A stretch of 36,315 bases of DNA from an uncultured Opitutaceae bacterium (GTDB lineage: Bacteria > Verrucomicrobiota > Verrucomicrobiia > Opitutales > Opitutaceae): assembly GCA_903887455.1 (NCBI GenBank), contig CAISPT010000369.1:1-36315 (forward strand), written 5' to 3'. How positions within the stretch are numbered: position 1 is the first letter of the stretch; every line of letters begins with the position of its first letter. Made by a program: the position numbers and the translations under genes. Of the stretch, positions 1-7,534 are shown one piece after another. A model generated the notes under the pieces. It had not been told where the DNA came from. It did no database searches and saw nothing but the letters and a program-made list of their open reading frames with translations.

Positions 1-377
1 ACATCGCGGCTCGCGGTATCGACGTGGCGGGAGTGACGCACGTGATCAACTACGACGTGCCCGAGAATCCCGAGGACTACGTCCATCGCATCGGCCGCAC
101 GGGCAGGGCCCAGGCCGTGGGCGACGCCTTCACGCTGGCGACCCCGGAGAACAACTCAGACGTCAGGGCCATAGAGCGTTTCATCGGCCAGGAGATTCCC
201 AGGCTCAAGCTCGAGGGCTTCGGCTACAAGTCCGCCTCCGACTTTCCTCCGAGGCCTGCCCAGCAGCAGCGCAGGGGCGGCGGTGGAGGCGGCGGGGGAG
301 GGGGCGGCGGCCGCCAGGGACGACCGAGCGCGCCGCATCCTAGGGGTAAGCCGGGTGCCCATTGGGCGCGCCGGTAG
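1..377 (+). CDS. rhlE: DEAD-box RNA helicase, RhlE-like (C-terminal part)
   Basis: The reading frame is already open at position 3 and continues from upstream, so only the end of the gene is in the window. The visible part starts in motif V (ARGIDV) and contains motif VI (HRIGRTGR), the RNA/ATP-contacting arginine-finger motif of helicase domain 2. These ATP-dependent helicases unwind short RNA duplexes in ribosome assembly or mRNA turnover. After the core, the tail becomes basic and ends in twelve consecutive glycines followed by Arg/Pro-rich sequence, an RNA-binding type of tail common in RhlE proteins. The stop lies in a hairpin shared with the convergent araD stop. RhlE is the best subfamily guess; another DEAD-box paralogue is possible because domain 1 is not visible. 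Confidence 0.85.
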   Translation, partial: IAARGIDVAGVTHVINYDVPENPEDYVHRIGRTGRAQAVGDAFTLATPENNSDVRAIERFIGQEIPRLKLEGFGYKSASDFPPRPAQQQRRGGGGGGGGGGGGRQGRPSAPHPRGKPGAHWARR

Positions 378-390
378 CCCCGAAGGCTAC
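374..390. terminator. Candidate bidirectional hairpin at helicase/araD convergence
   Basis: GTAGCC (374-379), loop CCGAA, GGCTAC (385-390) form a 6-bp stem followed on the plus strand by TTCTTCT. The stem holds the TAG stops of both convergent genes (375-377 plus, 389-387 minus). The stem is short and the U-tract imperfect, so a terminator role is plausible rather than certain. Confidence 0.4.
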
Positions 391-1079
391 TTCTTCTGCC
401 CGTAGTAGGCGGAGCTCCCGTGCTTCCTGTTGAAGTGCCGGTCGAGGAGCGCCGACGGGAACTTCCCGCCCCGCGCCCCGAGGGCTAGGGTCTCCGAGGC
501 CAGGTGCGCGCAGAGCTCTAGCGCCACCGCGTTCTCGACGGCCTTGGCCGCGGTCTCTCCCCAGGTGAAGGGTCCGTGCCGGGCGACAAGGACGGCCGGG
601 ATCTGGCCGGGGTCCAGGCGCGCAAAGCGCTCCACGATGACTCTGCCGGTCTCCACCTCGTAGGGACCCCGGATCTCGAGGCCCCTCATGTCGCGCGTCA
701 CCGGTACCGGGCCGTTGAAATAATCGGCGTGGGTCGTGCCGAGCACGGGGATCGGCGCGCAGGCCTGGGCGAAGGAGGTCGCGTGGACCGAGTGGGTGTG
801 GACGACCCCCCCGATTCGGGTGAACGCCGTGTAGAGCACGACGTGGGTCGGCGTGTCCGACGACGGCCTGAGGCGGCCCTCCACGATTTCACCCTCAAGG
901 TCCACGAGCACCATGTCGGAGGCCTTCAGGACGTCGTAGCCGACCCCGCTCGGCTTGATCGCCAGGATGCCCCGGCCCCTGTCGATCGCGCTCGCGTTGC
1001 CGAAGTTGAGGTGAACCAAGCCGTGGGACGGCAGGAGGAGGTTCGCCTCGAAGGCCTCGCGTTTGAGTTCGGTCAGCAT
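387..1079 (-). CDS. araD: L-ribulose-5-phosphate 4-epimerase
   Basis: Predicted to convert L-ribulose 5-phosphate to D-xylulose 5-phosphate, the last step of bacterial arabinose catabolism, in the cytoplasm. The 230-residue length matches the class II aldolase/epimerase family. Visible features are the substrate loop GNAS (27-30), PSGV (43-46), SSDTPTH (73-79), the zinc-ligand motif HTH (His94, His96) and the third histidine in RHGPF (His168). The start ATG at 1079 places these motifs as in E. coli AraD. The frame stays open further upstream, but that stretch overlaps araA in a different frame and has no family similarity. The gap from the araA stop is 26 bases, so this is the third gene of an araB-araA-araD operon. 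No Shine-Dalgarno is seen. Specificity for ribulose phosphate rather than fuculose phosphate rests on the operon context. Confidence 0.93.
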   Translation of the reverse strand: MLTELKREAFEANLLLPSHGLVHLNFGNASAIDRGRGILAIKPSGVGYDVLKASDMVLVDLEGEIVEGRLRPSSDTPTHVVLYTAFTRIGGVVHTHSVHATSFAQACAPIPVLGTTHADYFNGPVPVTRDMRGLEIRGPYEVETGRVIVERFARLDPGQIPAVLVARHGPFTWGETAAKAVENAVALELCAHLASETLALGARGGKFPSALLDRHFNRKHGSSAYYGQKK

Positions 1080-1105
1080 GACGGGTGTGCTGCTGCTATT
1101 GGGAG

Positions 1106-2617
1106 TCAGGCCCTGCCGATGGGCGCAAGGTGATAATAGGCCTCGTTCCAGCGTATCTCCTTCTCGAACTCGGCAAGCCTCGTCTCGCGGTCGATGAGCA
1201 GCATCTCGATGCCGGCGATCTCGGCAAAGTCGCGAAGATGCTCGGCGGTGACGGAGTAGCTGAAGGCGGTGTGGTGGGCTCCGCCTGCGCGGATCCAGGC
1301 GCCGCATGCGGTCTTGAAGTCCGGTCGGCACTTCCAGACCGCCCGAGCCACCGGCAGCTTCGGCAGAGGGGCAGGGGGCTCGACCACGTCGACCTCGTTC
1401 ACGATCAGCCGGAACCTGTTGCCGAGGTCCACGAGCGAGGCGTTGAGGGCGGCTCCAGCCGGTGCGTTGAACACGAGGCGCGCCGGGTCCTCCTTGCCCC
1501 CGATCCCTAGGGGGTGGACCTCGAGCGAGGGCTTCCCTGCCGCGATCGACTCGCAGATCTCAAGCATGTGGGCCCCGAGCACGAGGCTTCCCGACGGGTG
1601 AAGGTGGTAGGTGTAGTCCTCCATGAACGACGTCCCCCCCGGAAGGCCCTGGCCGACCACCTTCATCATGCGCAGGAGCGCGCATGTCTTCCAGTCGCCC
1701 TCGGCCCCGAAGCCGTAGCCCTCGGCCATCAGCCGCTGGACGGCCAGCCCCGGCAGCTGGCGGAGCCCGTGGAGGTCCTCGAAGGTCGTCGTGAAGCCCT
1801 TGAACCCGCCCGCCTCGAGGAACGCGCGAAGGCCGAGCTCGATCCGGGCGGCGTCCTTGAGGGACCGGTGCCGCCTGGCCCCGCGTCGGAGGGACGGGGC
1901 GACGTCGTAGAGCTCGGCGTACTCGGCGCAGAGCCGGTCGACCTCTGAATCGGAGACCGAGTCGACGGCCTTCACCAGGTCGCCAACCCCGTAGCCGTCG
2001 ACCTGGTAGCCGAACAGCACCTCGGCCGAGACCTTGTTGCCCTCCGTCACGGCCACCCTGCGCATGTTGTCGCCAAACCGTGCGAACCTGGCGCCCTGCG
2101 CGTCGTGCCAACCGCGGACGACCCTCATCCACGAGCAGAGCCGGTCCCTCACCTCCGGGTCCTGCCAGTGACCGACGATGATCTTCCGGGGAAGGCGCAT
2201 CCTGGCATGGATGAAGCCCGCCTCGCGGTCGCCGTGGGCGGCCTGGTTGAGGTTCATGAAGTCCATGTCGATCTCCGACCACGGCAGGTCCCTGTTAAAC
2301 TGCGTGTGGAGGTGGGCGAAGGGCTTGCGCAGCAGCGAGAGGCCCCCGATCCACATCCGGGAGGGCGAGAAGGTGTGCATCCACAGCACAAGACCCGCGC
2401 ACTCCGGGTCCTGGTTCGCCTCGAGGCAGAGGGCCCTCACGCCCTCCGAGGTCGTCAGGAGCGACTTGAATTCTATCGGCATCGGGATCCCCTTGGTGCC
2501 GTTCAGGGACCTCGCGATCACCCGCGAGTTCGCGGCGACCTGTTTGAGGGGGCCGGGTCCGTAGAGCTCCTGCGAGCCGGTGACCAGCCATACCACTTGC
2601 CTCTGGGGTTTCTTCAT
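1106..2617 (-). CDS. araA: L-arabinose isomerase
   Basis: Predicted to isomerise L-arabinose to L-ribulose using Mn2+. The 503 residues align essentially along their whole length with E. coli AraA: GSQELYG at the N-terminus, [44 protein letters not shown], the catalytic/metal regions [24 protein letters not shown] and LGAHMLE, and GGAHHTAFS near the end. These carry the two glutamates and two histidines of the active site. With ATG at 2617, GSQ falls at residues 14-16 exactly as in E. coli. An in-frame ATG at 2632 overlaps the araB stop (TGATG) and would add five residues; translational coupling from that codon is a real alternative. Second gene of the operon. Confidence 0.96.
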   Translation of the reverse strand: MKKPQRQVVWLVTGSQELYGPGPLKQVAANSRVIARSLNGTKGIPMPIEFKSLLTTSEGVRALCLEANQDPECAGLVLWMHTFSPSRMWIGGLSLLRKPFAHLHTQFNRDLPWSEIDMDFMNLNQAAHGDREAGFIHARMRLPRKIIVGHWQDPEVRDRLCSWMRVVRGWHDAQGARFARFGDNMRRVAVTEGNKVSAEVLFGYQVDGYGVGDLVKAVDSVSDSEVDRLCAEYAELYDVAPSLRRGARRHRSLKDAARIELGLRAFLEAGGFKGFTTTFEDLHGLRQLPGLAVQRLMAEGYGFGAEGDWKTCALLRMMKVVGQGLPGGTSFMEDYTYHLHPSGSLVLGAHMLEICESIAAGKPSLEVHPLGIGGKEDPARLVFNAPAGAALNASLVDLGNRFRLIVNEVDVVEPPAPLPKLPVARAVWKCRPDFKTACGAWIRAGGAHHTAFSYSVTAEHLRDFAEIAGIEMLLIDRETRLAEFEKEIRWNEAYYHLAPIGRA

Positions 2618-2631
2618 AAAATCGGGGGGCA

Positions 2632-4299
2632 TCACCGCCGGCTCGCGACGGCCCTCAGCTCGAGGAGGCGCTTCATCACGGCGGACATGTCCGAGGACTT
2701 GCTGACGCCTCCGAAGGCGTCGTGGAGCGTGCAGTAGAGGGCGTAGAGTTGGCTGTAGGTGCGCCGGCGGCGCGCATCAGGCCTGTACGTTGCCGTCCCA
2801 AGCCGCGTCATCGCACGCTGGGCCGCCGCAAAACTGCGGTGCTCCCCGGCGAGCACTGCCGCGCTGATGGCCGAACCGAGCGCGCAGGCCTGGCTTGAGC
2901 CCGCAACGTGGAGCGTGCATCCGGTCACGTCCGCGTAGATCTGCATGAGAAGCGGGTTCTTCTCGGCGATTCCCCCGGCGCAGACGATCCTGCGAATGGG
3001 CACGCCGTACTCCCGAATCCGCTCGACGATCCTTCGCGCCCCGAAGGCGGTGGCCTCGATGAGCGCGCGGTAGACCTCGGCCTGCGTGGTGTGGAGGGTG
3101 CAGCCCACCAGCAGTCCCGTGAGGCGCGGGTCGACGAGGATCGTCCGGTTGCCGTTGTGCCAGTCGAGGGCGAGCAGGCCGGACTCCGCCGGCTCGAGGC
3201 GCGACGCTTCTAGCGTGAGCTTTGCGTGGAGGCCCTTGTCGCCCCCACAGAGCGTCTCCGTCCACCAGCTGAAGATGTCCCCCACGGCCGACTGCCCGGC
3301 CTCGATCCCGTAGTAGCCGGGCAGGATGGCTCCGGGCACGATTCCGCAAATCCCCGGGATGTCGGGCACCCGCTTCTTCGCCGACACGACCGCGCAGTCG
3401 CACGTGGACGTCCCGATGACCTTCACCAGCGTCCCCTCCCTTACCCCGCAGGCGATGGCGCCGTAGTGCACGTCGAACTCGCCGATGGCCACCGGAATGC
3501 CCGCGGGCAGGCCGAGAAGCCCCGCCCACTCAGAGCAGAGGGATCCCGCCGCCGTCGTCGCGTCGTGCGCCCGGTCGTAGAGCCTGTCCCTGAGGCCGGC
3601 CAGCTTCGGATCGAGGGAGGAGAGGAACTTCTTGTCGGGAAGCCCGCCCCACTCGTCGCTGTACAGGGCCTTGTGGCCCGCCGCGCAGATGCCCCGCACC
3701 ACTTGGGTCGGGTCGGTGACGCCGGCCAGCGTGGCCGGGATCCAGTCGGAGAGCTCGACCCAGGAGTAGGCGGCGTCAAAGACCTCGGGGGAAACCGAGA
3801 GGCAGCGCCAGATCTTAGACCAGAACCATTCCGAGGAGTAGCGGTTGCCGCACTTCGCGATGTAGTTGGGTCTAGTTTTGGCCGCCTTGTCCGTGATGAG
3901 CGCGGCCTCCCGCCAGCTCGTGTGGTCCTTCCAGAGCCAGCACTGCGCGGCGAGGTTCCGGCGCCACTTGGGGCTCATCGCCAGGGGGCGGTTCCGCCTG
4001 TCGACGGGTATCGGGCTCGAGCCGGTCGTGTCGACCCCGATCCCGACCACCGCCCCCGGTGTGAAGCCTCGGGTGCGCCGCGCCTTTGCAAGCGCCGCAG
4101 AGACGCACTCCCTCATCGCCTCAAGGTAGTCGCCTGGGTACTGGCGGGCGAGATGCGCATCCTTGGGGTCGAGGAGCACTCCCTGGCGGCCGCTCCGGTA
4201 GTTGGCCACGGCGCTCCCGAGCTCCGCGCCGTCGCGGGTGCGCACCACCAGGGCGCGCGCTGAGTTCGTTCCGAAGTCGATGCCTAGGGTGAAAGACAT
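2632..4299 (-). CDS. araB: L-ribulokinase (FGGY family)
   Basis: Predicted to phosphorylate L-ribulose with ATP to L-ribulose 5-phosphate. The 555 residues match the long AraB type. The N-terminus has the actin-fold phosphate loop [10 protein letters not shown], followed by [35 protein letters not shown], the ATP-site GTSTCDCAV and [14 protein letters not shown]. The C-terminal lobe has [20 protein letters not shown]. First gene of the araBAD operon. AAAGGA lies 5-10 bases before the ATG, one of the few purine-rich ribosome-binding candidates in the window. The start is 165 bases from a divergent symporter gene, with a 20-bp palindrome between them, so both arms are probably controlled together by an arabinose-responsive regulator that is not in the window. 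Confidence 0.95.
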   Translation of the reverse strand: MSFTLGIDFGTNSARALVVRTRDGAELGSAVANYRSGRQGVLLDPKDAHLARQYPGDYLEAMRECVSAALAKARRTRGFTPGAVVGIGVDTTGSSPIPVDRRNRPLAMSPKWRRNLAAQCWLWKDHTSWREAALITDKAAKTRPNYIAKCGNRYSSEWFWSKIWRCLSVSPEVFDAAYSWVELSDWIPATLAGVTDPTQVVRGICAAGHKALYSDEWGGLPDKKFLSSLDPKLAGLRDRLYDRAHDATTAAGSLCSEWAGLLGLPAGIPVAIGEFDVHYGAIACGVREGTLVKVIGTSTCDCAVVSAKKRVPDIPGICGIVPGAILPGYYGIEAGQSAVGDIFSWWTETLCGGDKGLHAKLTLEASRLEPAESGLLALDWHNGNRTILVDPRLTGLLVGCTLHTTQAEVYRALIEATAFGARRIVERIREYGVPIRRIVCAGGIAEKNPLLMQIYADVTGCTLHVAGSSQACALGSAISAAVLAGEHRSFAAAQRAMTRLGTATYRPDARRRRTYSQLYALYCTLHDAFGGVSKSSDMSAVMKRLLELRAVASRR

Positions 4300-4399
4300 G
4301 GTATCCTTTGGGGTAGTGGCGACGGTAGGCCGCCGACCGTGCTACACGATCCTGTGTTGACTGGACGGTAAAGTGAACCGAAGGTCGCCACGCTCGCCC

Positions 4400-4419
4400 G
4401 GCGAACCGTACGGTTCGCC
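4400..4419. promoter_or_regulatory. Perfect 20-bp palindrome, candidate operator between araB and symporter
   Basis: GGCGAACCGTACGGTTCGCC is an exact inverted repeat with no spacer. It lies 45 bases before the symporter start and 100 bases before the araB start. A further half-site GAACCG occurs at 4375-4380. Its place between divergent sugar genes suggests a repressor site of a LacI- or GntR-type dimer. It can also fold as an 8-bp hairpin with loop GTAC and is followed by CGGTTTTT, so a leader terminator/attenuator for the symporter is an alternative. Confidence 0.6.
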
Positions 4420-4464
4420 CGGTTTTTCGCAGGCAACCCCAACCCCGCTCGCAGCCCACAAGCT

Positions 4465-6267
4465 ATGGCCCCGTCCTCCGCAACGCTCACACCCCTCGAC
4501 TGGCTGGCGATCGCCCTGTACTTCGGCCTCCTCCTTGGAGTGGCCACCTGGGTCGTCCGAAAGAACAAGGACACCGCCGCCGACTACTTCCTGGCGGGCC
4601 GGAACCTGGGCTGGTGGGTGATCGGCGCGTCGATCTTTGCGTCCAACATCGGCAGCGAGCACATCGTGGGCCTTGCTGGATCGGGCGCCTCCGACGGGGT
4701 GGCGCTCGCCCACTACGAGCTCCACGCGTGGTGCCTGCTTGTTCTCGCCTGGGTGTTCGTCCCGTTCTACTCGCGCGCGCTCGTCTTCACCATGCCCGAG
4801 TTCCTGGAGCGGCGCTTCAGCCCGGGCTCGCGCTACGTCCTTTCGGTCGTGTCGATCATCACATTCATCGTCTCGAAGATCGCCGTGGGCATCTTCGCCG
4901 GCGGCGTTGTCTTCGCCACGCTGCTCCCCGAGGTCCACCTCACCATCGGGGGCTCCACGATCAACAGCTTCTGGATAGGCAGCGTCTCCGTGATCCTCCT
5001 GACGGGCCTCTACACGATGATCGGCGGCATGCGGGCGGTGGTCTACAACGACGCCGTCCAGGTCGTCGTCCTGATAGGGGGCTCGGCCTGCCTGACCTTC
5101 TACGGGCTCCACCGCCTCGGCGGCTGGGGAGAGCTGCGCCACTTCTGCGGGTCGGAGATGTTCAACCTGTGGAAGCCGATCACCCCGGCAGGCGTCCAGT
5201 CCACATGGGCCCCGATCTTGGAGACCAACGCCTCGGGCGCCATCGTGAAGCAGGCTTGGTACTTCAACGACCGGTTCCCTTGGCCCGGGATGCTGATATG
5301 CGCCCCGATCATCGGCCTGTGGTACTGGTGCACGGACCAGTACATCGTGCAGCGCGCCCTTGGCGCACCGAACGAGACGATCGCCCGCCGCGGCAGCATT
5401 TTCGCTGCGTTCCTCAAGCTCTTTCCCGTCTACCTGTTCATCATCCCTGGGCTCATCTGCTTCGCGCTCGCCAAAAGCGGCAAGATCCCGGAGCTCTCGG
5501 CCCTCGTGGGTGCGGACGGCAAGCCCGTTCCGAGCGAGGCGCAAGCCGCCTTCCCGCTGATGGTGAAGTACCTCCTGCCCCCAGGGCTCAGGGGCGTTGT
5601 CGTGGCGGGCCTCCTCTCGGCGCTCATGGGGTCGCTCGCGGGCGTCTTCAACGCCTGCTCGACCCTCTTCACGGTGGACATCTACCAGAAGCTCCGGCCT
5701 CTGGCCTCCCAGCACGAGCTCGTGCGCATGGGCCGCATCGCCACCGGGGCCATGATCGTGGTCGCGCTCGCATGGATCCCGGTGATCCAGGGGGCGCACG
5801 GCCTCTACGACTACCTCCAGTCGGTCCAGGGCTACCTGGCCCCGCCGATATTCGTCGTGTTCTTCTTCGGCGTCTTCTGGAAGCGGCTCAACGCCCAGGG
5901 ATGCCTGTGGGCCATGGTCGTCGGCTTTGTGATCGGGGGCTTCCGGATGACCGTCGATACGCTGAAGACCATGAAGGTTCCCGGCCTGGAGAACGGGTAC
6001 CAGCACGGGTCGTTCTTCTGGATCGTGAACAGCATCAACTTCCAGTACTTCAGCGTCCTGATCACGGTGGTCTCGGCCATCGTCATGGTGGTCGTCAGCT
6101 ACATGACGGCGACCCCCGACTACGTGCGCATGAAGAGCCTCACCTTCGCGACGGCCTCCGACGAGGACCGCGCGAGGACCCGCTCGAGCTGGGAGGCCAA
6201 GGACGTCGTGTTCTCGTGCTTCATCATGGGCTGCATCATCGCGGCCTACGTCTACTTCTCGGGCTAA
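4465..6267 (+). CDS. Sodium:solute symporter (SSS/SGLT family), probable sugar importer
   Basis: A 600-residue inner-membrane protein with about 13-14 hydrophobic helices, predicted to import a sugar with Na+. Family features are the first helix after TPLDWLAIALYFG, the stretch DYFLAGRNLGWWVIGASIFASNIGSEH (helix 1-2 region, sugar/sodium site), VFTMPEFLERRF, GLYTMIGGMRAVVYNDAVQ, and WYWCTDQYIVQRALGA, typical of the SGLT-like sugar branch. It is divergent from araBAD and followed after 45 bases by a mutarotase and then a GH2 glycosidase, so arabinose, galactose or a related monosaccharide is the likely cargo. Substrate identity cannot be read from sequence. The start ATG has no Shine-Dalgarno. 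Confidence 0.9.
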   Translation: MAPSSATLTPLDWLAIALYFGLLLGVATWVVRKNKDTAADYFLAGRNLGWWVIGASIFASNIGSEHIVGLAGSGASDGVALAHYELHAWCLLVLAWVFVPFYSRALVFTMPEFLERRFSPGSRYVLSVVSIITFIVSKIAVGIFAGGVVFATLLPEVHLTIGGSTINSFWIGSVSVILLTGLYTMIGGMRAVVYNDAVQVVVLIGGSACLTFYGLHRLGGWGELRHFCGSEMFNLWKPITPAGVQSTWAPILETNASGAIVKQAWYFNDRFPWPGMLICAPIIGLWYWCTDQYIVQRALGAPNETIARRGSIFAAFLKLFPVYLFIIPGLICFALAKSGKIPELSALVGADGKPVPSEAQAAFPLMVKYLLPPGLRGVVVAGLLSALMGSLAGVFNACSTLFTVDIYQKLRPLASQHELVRMGRIATGAMIVVALAWIPVIQGAHGLYDYLQSVQGYLAPPIFVVFFFGVFWKRLNAQGCLWAMVVGFVIGGFRMTVDTLKTMKVPGLENGYQHGSFFWIVNSINFQYFSVLITVVSAIVMVVVSYMTATPDYVRMKSLTFATASDEDRARTRSSWEAKDVVFSCFIMGCIIAAYVYFSG

Positions 6268-6279
6268 TCCCGAGACCTG

Positions 6280-6300
6280 TGCCGGCGGGCCCGACCGGCA
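6280..6300 (+). other. Intergenic hairpin between symporter and mutarotase
   Basis: TGCCGG (6280-6285) and CCGGCA (6295-6300) flank a 9-base loop containing GGGCCC. No U-tract follows. It could trim or protect the upstream message in a shared transcript; weak support only. Confidence 0.25.
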
Positions 6301-6312
6301 ACCCTTCCAACT

Positions 6313-7428
6313 ATGAAGACATCGTCGCCCCACCGCCTCTGCGTCGCACTCGCCGCCCTGATCCTCTCGGGAGGGATGGCATCGGCGACGGTGGAGAAGC
6401 TCCCCTTCGGCCAGGCCGGCGGGAAGCCCGTCGAGCTCTACGTCCTCTCCAACGCCGCGGGAATGACTGTGAAGGTCGCCACCTACGGGGCGACCATCAC
6501 AGAAATCGACACGAGGGACCGTCAGGGGGCCCTAGGGGACGTCGTCCTCGGATTCGACAGCCTTGAGGGCTACCTCGGCAAGGAACCCTTTTTCGGTGCG
6601 ACGGTGGGCCGGGTGGGAAACCGGATCGCCAAGGGCGCCTTCACGCTCAACGGGCAAACCTACAAGTTGGCGACCAACGACGGGGCAAACCACCTCCACG
6701 GGGGCGTGAAGGGTTTCGACAAACGGATCTGGAGCGCCGAGGTGGTCCCGGGCGCTGAGGACTCCGTCAGGTTCAGCTACGTGAGCGCCGACGGGGAGGA
6801 GGGGTACCCCGGCAACTGCTCGGTGTCGGTTGTCTTCACAGTCACCCCGGCAAACGAGCTGAGGATCGACTACACGGTCACAACCGACAAGGACACCCCG
6901 GCCAACGTGACCAACCACAGCTATTTCAACCTGGGCGGGGTGGCCAACGGGGGCATCCTCGGCCACGAGGTCATGCTGAACGCCGACCGCTACACGCCGG
7001 TCGACTCGACGCTCATACCGACGGGCGAGCTGAAGGAGGTCGCGGGAACCCCGATGGACTTCCGGAAGGCGACGCCGGTCGGCACCCACCTGCAGGAGGT
7101 GGGAGGCAGCCCCGTCGGCTACGACCACAACTATGTCGTGAACAGGACTGGGGACGGCCTTTCCCTGGTTGCGAGGGTCCACGACCCGAGATCCGGGCGC
7201 ACCCTGACCGTTTCGAGCACCGAGCCCGGGGTCCAGTTCTACACCGGCAACTTCCTGGACGGCAGTCTCACCGGCAAGAAGGGCGTGGTCTACAAGCAGT
7301 ACTCGGGCCTGTGCCTTGAGACCCAGCATTTCCCGGACTCGGTGAACCACCCCAACTTCCCGTCCTATGTCGTCAGGGCGGGTCAGACCTACCGCTCCTC
7401 GACAGTCCTCGCCTTCTCGGCGGACTAG
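6313..7428 (+). CDS. galM: Aldose 1-epimerase (mutarotase), secreted
   Basis: Interconverts alpha and beta anomers of aldoses such as galactose, glucose or arabinose. The 371-residue protein begins with a signal peptide (positive MKTSSPHR, hydrophobic core, ASA cleavage region near 23-25), so the enzyme should work in the periplasm. The active-site pattern is complete: NHLHGG (His127/His129), NHSYFNLGG (His202), GYDHNY (Asp271) and the catalytic base in CLETQHF (Glu336). It sits between the symporter and the GH2 enzyme. This suggests it converts the anomer freed by the glycosidase into the form the symporter takes up. No Shine-Dalgarno is seen before the ATG. Confidence 0.94.
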   Translation: MKTSSPHRLCVALAALILSGGMASATVEKLPFGQAGGKPVELYVLSNAAGMTVKVATYGATITEIDTRDRQGALGDVVLGFDSLEGYLGKEPFFGATVGRVGNRIAKGAFTLNGQTYKLATNDGANHLHGGVKGFDKRIWSAEVVPGAEDSVRFSYVSADGEEGYPGNCSVSVVFTVTPANELRIDYTVTTDKDTPANVTNHSYFNLGGVANGGILGHEVMLNADRYTPVDSTLIPTGELKEVAGTPMDFRKATPVGTHLQEVGGSPVGYDHNYVVNRTGDGLSLVARVHDPRSGRTLTVSSTEPGVQFYTGNFLDGSLTGKKGVVYKQYSGLCLETQHFPDSVNHPNFPSYVVRAGQTYRSSTVLAFSAD

Positions 7429-7534
7429 AGCCCGCCCTAAGGGGGCCATCAGGCGCGCTTGAACCCTGCAGGGGGCCTGCGTGGCTGCTTGCCGCCGGCC
7501 GGGGCGGGTGTCACCCTTTGGTTACCCCATCCCT

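Noticed and set aside
1080-1331. An N-terminal extension of araD
   Set aside because: It overlaps the conserved end of araA in another frame and lies outside the family; the internal ATG at 1079 gives the normal AraD length.
4342-6333. A 663-codon open frame on the minus strand opposite the symporter
   Set aside because: Rich in Asp, Arg, His and Glu as expected for an antisense shadow of a membrane protein; the symporter on the other strand is clearly real.
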